From Tessaracoccus sp. OS52 (GTDB lineage: Bacteria; Actinomycetota; Actinomycetes; Propionibacteriales; Propionibacteriaceae), in the NCBI RefSeq assembly GCF_020687685.1, contig NZ_JAJEWM010000001.1, forward strand, positions 1,426,001 through 1,490,000: DNA of 64,000 nucleotides, written 5' to 3'. A program made the position numbers and the translations under genes. This document shows, one piece after another, positions 37,114 to 44,878 of the stretch; within the stretch, counting starts at the first letter, position 1; each line of letters opens with the position of its first letter. The notes beneath the pieces are model-generated. The model had not been told where the DNA came from and searched no databases. It saw only the letters and a program-made list of their open reading frames with translations.

Positions 37114-38721
37114 TTAGTGCGCCGTCTCCATGGCACGCGACTCGCGCACGACGACGACCTTGATCTGTCCCGGATAGGTGAGGTTCTTCTCGATCTCCTT
37201 GGCGAGATCGCGCGCCAAGGTCTGCGAAGCGATGTCGTCGACGACGTCCGGGGCGACCATCACGCGCAGCTCGCGGCCGGCCTGCATGGCGTAGGCGCGC
37301 TCGACACCCTCGTGATTGGTGGCGATCGCCTCCAGGTGTTCCATGCGCTCGACGTAGGCCTCCAAGGGCTCCCTGCGCGCGCCCGGGCGTGACCCGGAAA
37401 TGGCATCGGCAGCCTGGACCAGGACTGCCTCGACGGTGCGGGGCTCGACCTCGTTGTGGTGGGCCTCCACCGCGTGCACGATGTCTGGATGCTCGCCGTG
37501 GCGCCGGAGCAGGTCTGCGCCGACGATCGCGTGCGGGCCCTCCTGCTCATGGGTCAACGCCTTGCCGATGTCGTGGAGGAACGCAGCGCGCTTGCAGAAG
37601 GCCACGTCCAGACCGAGTTCGGCCGCCATCATTCCGGCCAGGTGTGCGCTCTCCACCAGGTGGCGCAGGACGTTCTGACCGTAGGAGGTCCGGAAGGCCA
37701 GCGCCCCGACCACCGGCACGAGGTCCTCGTGCAGGTCGACGATGCCCACCTCTGCCAGTGCGTCCTGGGCCGCGCGGTTGAGGATCTCCGACATGTTGCG
37801 CTGACTCTTCTCGAAAGCCTCCTCGATCCGGGCGGGATGGATGCGGCCATCGGCCACGAGGTCGACGAGGGTCAGCCGGGCGGTCTCACGACGCACGGGG
37901 TCGAAACTGGACAGGAGGACCGACTCCGGGGTGTCATCGATCAGCACGTTGACGCCCGTGATCTGCTCGAACGCCCGGATGTTGCGGCCCTCGCGGCCGA
38001 TGATGCGGCCCTTCATGTCGTCCGAAGGCAGGTCGACGCTGGAGACGACCGATTCGCTGGTCTGCTCCGAGGCGACCCGCTGGATGGCGGTGACGATGAT
38101 GCTTCGCGCGATCTTGTCCGCGTCCCGACGGGCGCGCTGCTCGATGTCGCGGGCCAGGCCCGTTGCGCTCAGCTTCGCCTGTCGTTCCGCCTCCGCCAGC
38201 ACTTCCGCGCGGGCGGCCGCCACGCTGAGTCCGGCCACGCGCTCAAGTTCTGCGGTGGCGCGTTCCAGTTCTTCCTCCAGCCTGGCCCGGGCTGCCTTGA
38301 CCTCGGCCTTCTGCGCATCCAACTTCTCGGTGCGCACCTGTAGCCCCTCGGCGTCGGCGGCCACCCGGTCCTCGCGCTCGTGGAGCCTTGCCTCCTGCCG
38401 CTCCTGGGCAGCACGGATCTCACGGAGTTCGTTGCGCTGAGCCGCAATGGATGCCTCGAGTTCGGCACGCCGGCGCTCGACGTCGGCCATGGCTTCCTTG
38501 GCCCGCTCCTGTGAGTGCTGGAGGACTCGCTCCGCATCAGCGCGAACGTGGTTGGCGCTCTCCTCGGCCTGCTCGCGGATGGAAGCCGCGACGGAGCGCG
38601 AGCGCTTCTCCATCCGCGCGTGTTCCTCGACCAGACCCAGCACGGCCCGCCGCTGCCTCAGGACCACGACCACCAAGACGACGGCGAGGACGGCTGCCAC
38701 CGCCCAACCAATCCACTCCAT
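37114..38721 (-). CDS. rny: Ribonuclease Y
   Basis: 535-aa membrane-anchored endoribonuclease initiating mRNA decay. One N-terminal membrane segment (WIGWAVAAVLAVVLVVVV) is followed by about 170 residues of charged coiled coil (rich in E, R, A, Q). A KH domain (GRIIGREGRNIRAFEQITG) and an HD domain with AAFLHDIGKALTHE come next. The start ATG at 38721 has GAGGAG nine bases upstream. Convergent with the GalM-like gene, four bases apart. Identity is clear from domain order, which matches Bacillus RNase Y. Confidence 0.94.
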   Translation of the reverse strand: MEWIGWAVAAVLAVVLVVVVLRQRRAVLGLVEEHARMEKRSRSVAASIREQAEESANHVRADAERVLQHSQERAKEAMADVERRRAELEASIAAQRNELREIRAAQERQEARLHEREDRVAADAEGLQVRTEKLDAQKAEVKAARARLEEELERATAELERVAGLSVAAARAEVLAEAERQAKLSATGLARDIEQRARRDADKIARSIIVTAIQRVASEQTSESVVSSVDLPSDDMKGRIIGREGRNIRAFEQITGVNVLIDDTPESVLLSSFDPVRRETARLTLVDLVADGRIHPARIEEAFEKSQRNMSEILNRAAQDALAEVGIVDLHEDLVPVVGALAFRTSYGQNVLRHLVESAHLAGMMAAELGLDVAFCKRAAFLHDIGKALTHEQEGPHAIVGADLLRRHGEHPDIVHAVEAHHNEVEPRTVEAVLVQAADAISGSRPGARREPLEAYVERMEHLEAIATNHEGVERAYAMQAGRELRVMVAPDVVDDIASQTLARDLAKEIEKNLTYPGQIKVVVVRESRAMETAH

Positions 38722-39007
38722 TGCACACTCCTCAGCCTCGAGGTCATGCCTCCCGCAGGGGTGCACCACTGGGCGCCCAGCGACGACGGCGCTGGACGCT
38801 GCGTCGACGAATCGACCCAGTCTGGCTTATGAGCTTGTCAGATCCCGTTTGCTGGCCGGGAGTCGTAAGCTCCGGGCCCGGGGTTTTATTAGTCCAATAT
38901 TCCAATTGCCTTCACCCAAACGGTGAAGAGGTGTCTTCATGCGGGGTCACCTAGACCTTGCTTCGAGATTATGGCCCCCCTGTGGAAAACACAAGCTCCG
39001 GCGTGCC
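38722..39007. other. rny-recX intergenic region
   Basis: 286 bases without a gene, noticeably AT-richer around 38885-38910. A 7-bp hairpin CTTCACC-N5-GGTGAAG lies at 38910-38928 and could terminate recX transcription, but lacks a T tract. The rny promoter should lie here. I see no clear -35/-10 pair. Confidence 0.4.
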
Positions 39008-39487
39008 TCAATCGTCGAAGCGCCCCAGCGCCTCCTCGGACACCCCGACGACGATGTCCATCCCGAAGCCCCTGCGCGCCAGGGCACCACGCAACCGCCT
39101 CATCGCCACGTGACGCTCGAGACCGGCCAGCGAGCCGGCCCTGCGGGTGGCGAAAGCGCGGGCCGCGGCCCACTCGTCGGACGGGTCCAGTTCGGCCAGC
39201 ACCTCGTCCACCGCCTCGCGCTGGATGCCCTTGGCCTGGAGCTCCTGTCGGATGCGGGTTCGTCCGCGGTGCGACACGTTCACCCGGCTGACGGTCAGCG
39301 CCTCCGCGAACGCATCGTCGTCCACGTAGCGCAGTTCCTTCAGGCGCTGCATGATCTCGTCGGCGACGTCGGATGGGACGTCCTTCTTCCGCATCGCCGC
39401 ACGCAGCTCGTGCTCGGTCCTGGCCCGAGTCTCCAGCAGGCGGAGTGCGATTCGGTAGGCGAACTCCACCTGCTGGTCACGGCTCAT
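39008..39487 (-). CDS. recX: Regulatory protein RecX
   Basis: 159-aa RecA inhibitor/modulator built of three-helix repeats, rich in charged residues. The family pattern is seen in ALRLLETRARTEHELRAAM and YVDDDAFAEALTVSRVN, followed by RIRQELQAKGI. The start ATG at 39487 lies 13 bases after the recA stop; the reading frame continues upstream into recA but that is not coding. Co-transcribed with recA as usual. Confidence 0.92.
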   Translation of the reverse strand: MSRDQQVEFAYRIALRLLETRARTEHELRAAMRKKDVPSDVADEIMQRLKELRYVDDDAFAEALTVSRVNVSHRGRTRIRQELQAKGIQREAVDEVLAELDPSDEWAAARAFATRRAGSLAGLERHVAMRRLRGALARRGFGMDIVVGVSEEALGRFDD

Positions 39488-39500
39488 CCCGCCGACGGGA

Positions 39501-40556
39501 TCAGAAGTCAACCTCGACCTCGCCGCTCTCGGGGTCGATCTTCTCCTCGACGGCGTTGGGATCCTTGTCAACACCGAGGTGCATCCGGATGCGGCGCTCG
39601 ATCTCGGCTGCCACCTCTGGATTCTTCTTCAGGAACGCGCGCGCGTTCTCCTTGCCCTGGCCGAGCTGGTCGGCTTCGTAGGTGAACCACGCACCGGCCT
39701 TGCGGACCACACCCGACTCCACCCCGAGATCGATCAGGCTGCCCTCGCGGGAGATCCCCTCGCCGTAGATGATGTCGAACTCCGCCTGCTTGAAGGGCGG
39801 GGCCACCTTGTTCTTGACGACCTTCACGCGCGTGCGGTTGCCCACGCTGACGGTGCCGTCCTTCAGGGTCTCGATGCGGCGGACGTCGAGGCGGATTGAC
39901 GAGTAGAACTTGAGGGCGCGGCCGCCCGTGGTGGTTTCCGGCGAGCCGAACATCACGCCGATCTTCTCGCGGAGCTGGTTGATGAAGATTGCCGTGGTGT
40001 TGGAGTTCTTCAGCGCACCGGTCATCTTGCGGAGTGCCTGGCTCATGAGCCGTGCCTGCAGGCCCACGTGCGAGTCGCCCATGTCTCCTTCGATCTCGGC
40101 GCGCGGGGTCAGGGCCGCCACCGAGTCGATGACCACGAGCGCGATGGCACCGGAGCGCACCAGCGTGTCAGCGATCTCAAGCGCCTGCTCGCCGTTGTCC
40201 GGCTGCGACACGAGGAGTTCGTCGGTGTTCACCCCCAGGTTCTGGGCGTAATCCGGATCCAAGGCGTGCTCCGCGTCGATGAAGGCGCAGATGCCACCCT
40301 CCCGCTGCGCGTTGGCGATGGCGTGGAGCGCGACGGTGGTCTTGCCGCTGGACTCCGGGCCATAGATCTCCACCACGCGGCCACGGGGCAAGCCACCGAT
40401 GCCGAGCGCGACGTCCAGCGCAACGGATCCGGTGGGAATTACGTCGATCGGCAGGCGGGTGTCCGCGCCGAGGCGCATGACTGATCCCTTGCCGTGGACC
40501 TTCTCGATTTGCGACAGTGCCGCTTCCAGCGCCTTGGCGCGATCCGCAACGGCCAT
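39501..40556 (-). CDS. recA: Recombinase RecA
   Basis: 351-aa RecA, with no intein. Walker A is [11 protein letters not shown] near residue 66. Other conserved motifs are [40 protein letters not shown] and [10 protein letters not shown], with an acidic C-terminus ([11 protein letters not shown]). It is the strand-exchange protein and the co-protease for LexA cleavage. A perfect SOS box and a TAGAGT -10 lie upstream. Confidence 0.98.
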   Translation of the reverse strand: MAVADRAKALEAALSQIEKVHGKGSVMRLGADTRLPIDVIPTGSVALDVALGIGGLPRGRVVEIYGPESSGKTTVALHAIANAQREGGICAFIDAEHALDPDYAQNLGVNTDELLVSQPDNGEQALEIADTLVRSGAIALVVIDSVAALTPRAEIEGDMGDSHVGLQARLMSQALRKMTGALKNSNTTAIFINQLREKIGVMFGSPETTTGGRALKFYSSIRLDVRRIETLKDGTVSVGNRTRVKVVKNKVAPPFKQAEFDIIYGEGISREGSLIDLGVESGVVRKAGAWFTYEADQLGQGKENARAFLKKNPEVAAEIERRIRMHLGVDKDPNAVEEKIDPESGEVEVDF

Positions 40557-40681
40557 GGGTTGCTCCTATCCTCGGTGCCCGCGTCCGGCGGACCAATTTG
40601 TGCTCGACCAACACTCTAGGTTTTGGGACTGACGAAACACCACGGAGCACAGGTGCCTGTGGAGAACCTTCAGCGGGACCT

Positions 40682-40703
40682 ACTCTAGACGAACACCTGT
40701 TCG
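40682..40703 (-). promoter_or_regulatory. recA promoter with SOS box
   Basis: On the minus strand CGAACAGGTGTTCG (40703-40690), a perfect LexA box, is followed after three bases by a -10 hexamer TAGAGT (40687-40682). The leader to the recA ATG would be about 120 bases and contains a small inverted repeat CACAGG-TG-CCTGTG at 40648-40661. Confidence 0.85.
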
Positions 40704-40738
40704 ATTGTCCCGCGACACGCGCGGCGTGTCTCAGTGCC

Positions 40739-40933
40739 CTAGAGCAACGTCTGCGGCAACTCCAGCTGGGCCCACACCGCGCGCCAGATCCGCTTGCAGG
40801 GCAGCCCCGCAGCGAGGGATTCGCGGACCGTCCGGCCACCGAGGTCGGCCAGGACGACCTGCTCCGCCCACACGGCCGCGTAGCCGTCGGGCAGCACCTT
40901 GCCCAGCCTCGCCCACAGCTCTGCTTCACGCAC
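40739..40933 (-). CDS. DUF3046 family protein
   Basis: 64-aa protein, assigned to DUF3046 from ELWARLGKVLPDGYAAVWAE and LADLGGRTVRESLAAG, ending KRIWRAVWAQLELP. The family is restricted to actinobacteria and usually sits beside recA, as here and in Mycobacterium (Rv2738c). The start is taken as GTG at 40933, the normal family start; an in-frame ATG at 41008 is possible. Function unknown. Confidence 0.8.
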   Translation of the reverse strand: MREAELWARLGKVLPDGYAAVWAEQVVLADLGGRTVRESLAAGLPCKRIWRAVWAQLELPQTLL

Positions 40934-41102
40934 AGCGCAACGGTATCCGATGGGCGCAAGGAGCTCCCCGCGCACCCTCAGGGGAGCGGAATGGACGAAA
41001 CCGATCATCGCCGCTCACGAATGCCCGCCGGGCCGTAGAGTGTGGCTCGACATTCGCGCAACGAACCGCGCAATCGACCAGACAACAAAGGGGTAGCCAG
41101 TC

Positions 41103-41912
41103 TTGAGCACCACCGGCACATCGTCCCACAAGCGTTCCGACCGGATGGTCGCCCTCCTCGCCCTACTTGGGCAGCACGGACAACTCCCCTTGTCGCAGCT
41201 CGCGAAGGAACTCGGCGCCTCCGAGGCCACCATTCGCCGCGACGTCGCGGCACTGGCTGCACAGGGCCTGCTGGACCGGACGCACGGCGGAGCTCGTCTC
41301 GTCCAGGGGATGAAGGAACTTCCCGTCCGCCTGCGCGACGGGCGCAACCAGGAGGCCAAGTCACGAATCGCCATCGCCGCCGCACACATGATCCCCCAGG
41401 GCAAGTACGCCATCGGCCTGACCGGAGGAACCACCGCGGCAGAGGTGTTGCGCGCCCTGCAGCATCGCGACGACCTGACGATCATCACCAACTCGCTCAG
41501 CATCGGGATGGAGGCGGCCGAGCAGGGCCAGGCCAGGGTCCTCATAGCCGGCGGCGTGCTGCGCCCCAACTCCCTCGAACTGGTCGGCTCACTCGCGGAG
41601 GCGACGCTGCGGCTGGTCAACATCGGGACGGCCATCGTCGGGGCCGACGGGGTCAGTGCGGTCGGAGGGCTTACCACGCACGACGAGATCGAGGCCCGCA
41701 CCAACCACACCCTGATCGAGCGGGCTCAGCGCGTCATAGCGGTGGCCGACGCCTCCAAGATCGGAACCGTGACCCTGGCCAGGATGGCGAACCTGAGCGA
41801 CATCGACGTCCTGGTGACGGACTCGACCGCCTCGCCCACGGAGTTGAACAAGATCCGGGAGGCCGGCGTCGACGTCCACATCGTGCCCGCCGTGGAGACG
41901 GAAAGCGACTGA
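41103..41912 (+). CDS. DeoR/GlpR family transcriptional regulator
   Basis: 269-aa regulator with an N-terminal DeoR helix-turn-helix (GQLPLSQLAKELGASEATIR followed by RDVAALAAQGLLDRTHGGA). A C-terminal DeoRC sugar-phosphate sensor domain carries GLTGGTTAAEVLRAL and IVGADGVSAVGGLTTHDE. The start is TTG with AAAGGGG upstream. No sugar gene is adjacent, so the target is unclear. Convergent with clgR, one base apart. Confidence 0.88.
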   Translation: MSTTGTSSHKRSDRMVALLALLGQHGQLPLSQLAKELGASEATIRRDVAALAAQGLLDRTHGGARLVQGMKELPVRLRDGRNQEAKSRIAIAAAHMIPQGKYAIGLTGGTTAAEVLRALQHRDDLTIITNSLSIGMEAAEQGQARVLIAGGVLRPNSLELVGSLAEATLRLVNIGTAIVGADGVSAVGGLTTHDEIEARTNHTLIERAQRVIAVADASKIGTVTLARMANLSDIDVLVTDSTASPTELNKIREAGVDVHIVPAVETESD

Positions 41913-41913
41913 C

Positions 41914-42189
41914 TCAGGCGGCAAGCGCGACCCTGGGCGTCGCCTCGGTCTCGATCTGGGAGACCTTGTCGCTCACCATGGCCAGGAGGTCGGAGAGCGA
42001 CACTCCCAGAGCCGCGGAGATGGAGAACAGGACCTCGCTGGAGGCCTCCTTGTGACCGCGCTCGATCTCGCTGAGGTATCCCAGGCTGACCATGCTGGCG
42101 ACCGAGACCTCGCGGAGCGTCATCGAGGCGCCCATCCGGATCTCCCGGAGGGTTTCACCCATGACCTTGCGGATCAGAATCGTCTTCAT
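41914..42189 (-). CDS. clgR: ClgR-like XRE-family regulator with C-terminal LAA degron
   Basis: 91-aa helix-turn-helix activator. The HTH is MTLREVSVASMVSLGYLSEI followed by ERGHKEASSEVL. ClgR in Corynebacterium, Streptomyces and Mycobacterium activates clp protease and chaperone genes and is itself degraded by ClpP. The protein ends ...RVALAA, resembling the ssrA tag end, which fits ClpP-dependent turnover. The start ATG at 42189 has GGTAGGGCTGAG upstream; a longer in-frame start lacks one. It lies between cinA and DUF3046-recA, the usual clgR position. A SigH-type promoter motif precedes it. Confidence 0.88.
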   Translation of the reverse strand: MKTILIRKVMGETLREIRMGASMTLREVSVASMVSLGYLSEIERGHKEASSEVLFSISAALGVSLSDLLAMVSDKVSQIETEATPRVALAA

Positions 42190-42237
42190 CTCAGCCCTAC
42201 CTTCGTTCTGCGGACCCAATGCCCGCCACACCTTCAC

Positions 42238-42263
42238 AACGCGGCGAGCGAGGAATCTATTCC
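42238..42263 (-). promoter_or_regulatory. Candidate SigH/SigR-type promoter of clgR
   Basis: On the minus strand GGAAT (42263-42259) and GTT (42240-42238) are exactly 18 bases apart, the consensus for SigH/SigR ECF sigma factors. The motif lies in the cinA-clgR gap, about 50 bases upstream of the clgR ATG. Confidence 0.6.
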
Positions 42264-42282
42264 GCGGAGGGCGAAATGCCGG

Positions 42283-42768
42283 TCAGAGCACTCGCAGCAG
42301 CATGTCGATTGCGTGGTCGATGGCGGCCTCGCGGATCTGCTGCCGGTCTCCCTCGAAATGCTTGAGTTCGGTGTACTGCGGGCGGGGCGACATGCCCGGC
42401 GCCGGCCCAACGACGGCGAACCAGACCGTGCCGACCTTCACGCCGTCGATCTCCGTGGGACCGGCCACGCCCGTGGTGGCCACCGCCCAGTCCGCGTCGC
42501 AGCGCGTCTGTGCGCCCAGCGCCATCTGGATGGCGGTCAGTTCGTTCACCACACCCTCGGTGTCGATGAGTTCCGGGTCCACACCGGCGAGGCTGGCCTT
42601 GAGATCCTTGGCGTAGGTGACCAGCGAGCCGCGGAAGATCTTCGAGGCCCCAGGCACCGCGGTCAGCGCCGCGCCGATGCCGCCACCGGTGATCGATTCG
42701 CAGGTGGCCAGTGTGGTGGAGCGGGTGGTCATCAAGGTGACCAGTTCCTTGGCTGATTCAGCGGTCAT
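42283..42768 (-). CDS. pncC: Nicotinamide-nucleotide amidohydrolase (PncC / CinA C-terminal domain)
   Basis: 161-aa single-domain CinA-C protein that deamidates NMN to nicotinate mononucleotide. The family signature is LATCESITGGGIGAALTAVPG near residues 20-40, in two adjacent parts, then VTYAKDLKASLAGV and ATTGVAGPTEIDGVKVGTVW. The N-terminal MoCF-like domain of full-length CinA is absent. It lies between pgsA and clgR. Confidence 0.93.
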   Translation of the reverse strand: MTAESAKELVTLMTTRSTTLATCESITGGGIGAALTAVPGASKIFRGSLVTYAKDLKASLAGVDPELIDTEGVVNELTAIQMALGAQTRCDADWAVATTGVAGPTEIDGVKVGTVWFAVVGPAPGMSPRPQYTELKHFEGDRQQIREAAIDHAIDMLLRVL

Positions 42769-42801
42769 CGTTCCTCCAAGTCTGCGGGGCCTTCTGCGAG
42801 C

Positions 42802-43422
42802 CTATCCCAGCGGCCCGTCGGAACCGGCGGCTGACTTCTCGATGGCCTCGCGACGGATCTTCATGGCCTGGCGGATGTAGTCCAGCCCGGTGACAACGGT
42901 CAGCACCAGGGCCGCGATCATCAGGCCCCACGCGATCCACTGCACGACCGTGGGCAACGCGGGGAGCCAGAGCAGGAACAGGATGAGCGCGACGGACTGC
43001 GTCACGGTCTTCGCCTTGCCACCGCGGTTCGCGGGCATGATGCCGTACTTCGCGATGGCCGCCCGCAGCCAGGTGATCCCCCATTCCCGCAGCAGGATGA
43101 CCACGATGATCCACCAGTACAGCTCGTCGAGGATGCCCAGCGAGATGAAGGCGGCCCCGGTCAGGGCCTTGTCGGCCACCGGATCCCAGAGCTTGCCGAA
43201 GTCGGTGACGATGTTGTACTTCCGGGCGATCCGGCCGTCGGCCAGGTCGGTGAGGATGGCGACGGTGAACACCGCGGTGGCCGCCAGGCGCCACCCCTGG
43301 TCGTCGGGGGCCACGAACAGGACCACCAGGAACACGGGCACCAGCAGGATCCGGATCACCGTCAGCGCGTTGGGGACGTTCCAGTTGCTGGGCTTGGCAG
43401 TTTGGGGCGTGGGCTCGCTCAT
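42802..43422 (-). CDS. pgsA: CDP-diacylglycerol-glycerol-3-phosphate 3-phosphatidyltransferase
   Basis: 206-aa integral membrane enzyme making phosphatidylglycerophosphate. The CDP-alcohol phosphotransferase signature DG-x2-AR-x8-G-x3-D-x3-D is intact (DGRIARKY ... GKLWDPVAD). About five membrane helices are visible. The ATG overlaps the rimO stop by four bases (ATGA), so it is coupled to rimO. The position matches PgsA3/PgsA2 beside cinA-clgR in other actinobacteria, so another CDP-alcohol substrate cannot be excluded. Confidence 0.9.
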   Translation of the reverse strand: MSEPTPQTAKPSNWNVPNALTVIRILLVPVFLVVLFVAPDDQGWRLAATAVFTVAILTDLADGRIARKYNIVTDFGKLWDPVADKALTGAAFISLGILDELYWWIIVVILLREWGITWLRAAIAKYGIMPANRGGKAKTVTQSVALILFLLWLPALPTVVQWIAWGLMIAALVLTVVTGLDYIRQAMKIRREAIEKSAAGSDGPLG

Positions 43423-44849
43423 CGAAGGACTCCAATCAGGTCGATCCCCTCGGAGTCGACGAACTCGACCTCCACGAAGTCACCAACCGCCACCGCTGCG
43501 GACCCCTCGAGGACCACGACGCCGTCGGTCTCCGGGCCCTGGTGCGGCGCCCTGCCGACCACGCCGTCGTCGGTCCCCTCCACGAGCACCGTCGCGGACT
43601 GGCCCACGCGCTCGGCGGCCCGGGACTCGTTCACTGCCAGGGCGACGTCGGCCAGGAGCGCTCGCCGGGCCTCCACCTCGGAGGTGCTGAGGTGGCCGGG
43701 GAGCCGCTCCCCCTCCGTCCCGTCCTCGTCGGAGTAGCCGAAGACGCCCAGCACGTCGAGGTTCGCGTCGATGATGAACTGGCGCAGGGTCTCGACGTCG
43801 GCGTCGGTCTCTCCCGGGAACCCGGCGATGACATTGCTTCGGATGCCCGCCTCAGGTGCCACCGTCCGGATCCTCGAGATGAGGTCGAGGAAGGAGTCCG
43901 GGTCTCCGAAACGGCGCATGGACCGCAGGACCGAACGCGAGGCGTGCTGGAAGCTCAGGTCGAAGTAGGGGACCACCTTCGGCGTGTGGAGCATCGCCTC
44001 AAGCATCGACGGCCGGATCTCGGCCGGCTGCAGGTAGGAGACCCTGATCCAGTCGAGGCCGTCCACGGTTGAGAGGTGGCCGAGGAGTTCCTCCAGCCGT
44101 TCGTCCGGCCCGAGGTCCTTGCCGTAGCTCGAGGTGTTCTCCGAGACCAGGAAGACTTCGCGAACCCCCTCACCGACGAGCCAGCGGGCCTCCTGGACGA
44201 TGTCGGCCATCGGCCGCGACAGGTAGCTGCCCCGGAAGGCCGGGATGGCGCAGAAGGAGCAGCGACGATCACAGCCGGATGCGATCTTCAGCGGGGCCGA
44301 CGGGCCGGAGGAGACCCGACGGCGCAGCGTCCGGGGCCCCGTCGCGGGCGCCAGGCCCTCCGGCAGTGGGGCGTGGCCGGGTACGGCGACCCCGCGGGCA
44401 GCAGCCGAGCGGTCCGCGGGTGCCATCGGCAGCAGTTTGCGGCGGTCCCTCGGGACGTGCGGTGCCGGGGCATGCCCGTCGAGGATGAGACGCAGCTTGT
44501 CGGCGATGTCGGCGTAGTCATCGAACCCGAGGACGGCGTCGGCCTCGGGCAACTCCTTGGCCAGTTCGACGCCGTAGCGCTCGGCCATGCAGCCCACGGC
44601 GACGACGGCGCGGGTCGCGCCCCCGTCCTTCAGCTCGGCCGCGGCCAGGAGGGTGTCGATGGAGTCCTTCTTCGCCTGCTCGACGAAACCGCAGGTGTTG
44701 ACCACCACCGTCTCGGCCTGCTCCGGGTCGTCGACCAGCACGAAGCCGCCGGCCTCCAGGCGGCCGGCGAGTTCCTCGGAGTCCACGTCGTTGCGGGCAC
44801 ACCCGAGCGTGGAGATGTGGACCTTGCGGAGTTCATCGGTGGCAGTCAT
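43419..44849 (-). CDS. rimO: Ribosomal protein S12 methylthiotransferase RimO
   Basis: 476-aa radical SAM enzyme of the MiaB family that methylthiolates an Asp of ribosomal protein S12. The N-terminal cysteines are in STLGCARNDVDSE, NTCGFVEQAK and VGCMAERYG. The radical SAM motif is GCDRRCSFCAIP, and the C-terminus is a TRAM domain. STLGC and CDRRC distinguish it from MiaB. The start ATG at 44849 gives the family's normal N-terminus. It follows ftsK by 29 bases. Confidence 0.93.
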   Translation of the reverse strand: MTATDELRKVHISTLGCARNDVDSEELAGRLEAGGFVLVDDPEQAETVVVNTCGFVEQAKKDSIDTLLAAAELKDGGATRAVVAVGCMAERYGVELAKELPEADAVLGFDDYADIADKLRLILDGHAPAPHVPRDRRKLLPMAPADRSAAARGVAVPGHAPLPEGLAPATGPRTLRRRVSSGPSAPLKIASGCDRRCSFCAIPAFRGSYLSRPMADIVQEARWLVGEGVREVFLVSENTSSYGKDLGPDERLEELLGHLSTVDGLDWIRVSYLQPAEIRPSMLEAMLHTPKVVPYFDLSFQHASRSVLRSMRRFGDPDSFLDLISRIRTVAPEAGIRSNVIAGFPGETDADVETLRQFIIDANLDVLGVFGYSDEDGTEGERLPGHLSTSEVEARRALLADVALAVNESRAAERVGQSATVLVEGTDDGVVGRAPHQGPETDGVVVLEGSAAVAVGDFVEVEFVDSEGIDLIGVLR

Positions 44850-44878
44850 CGCACCCAGTATCGCACCTGGCGCGGGAG

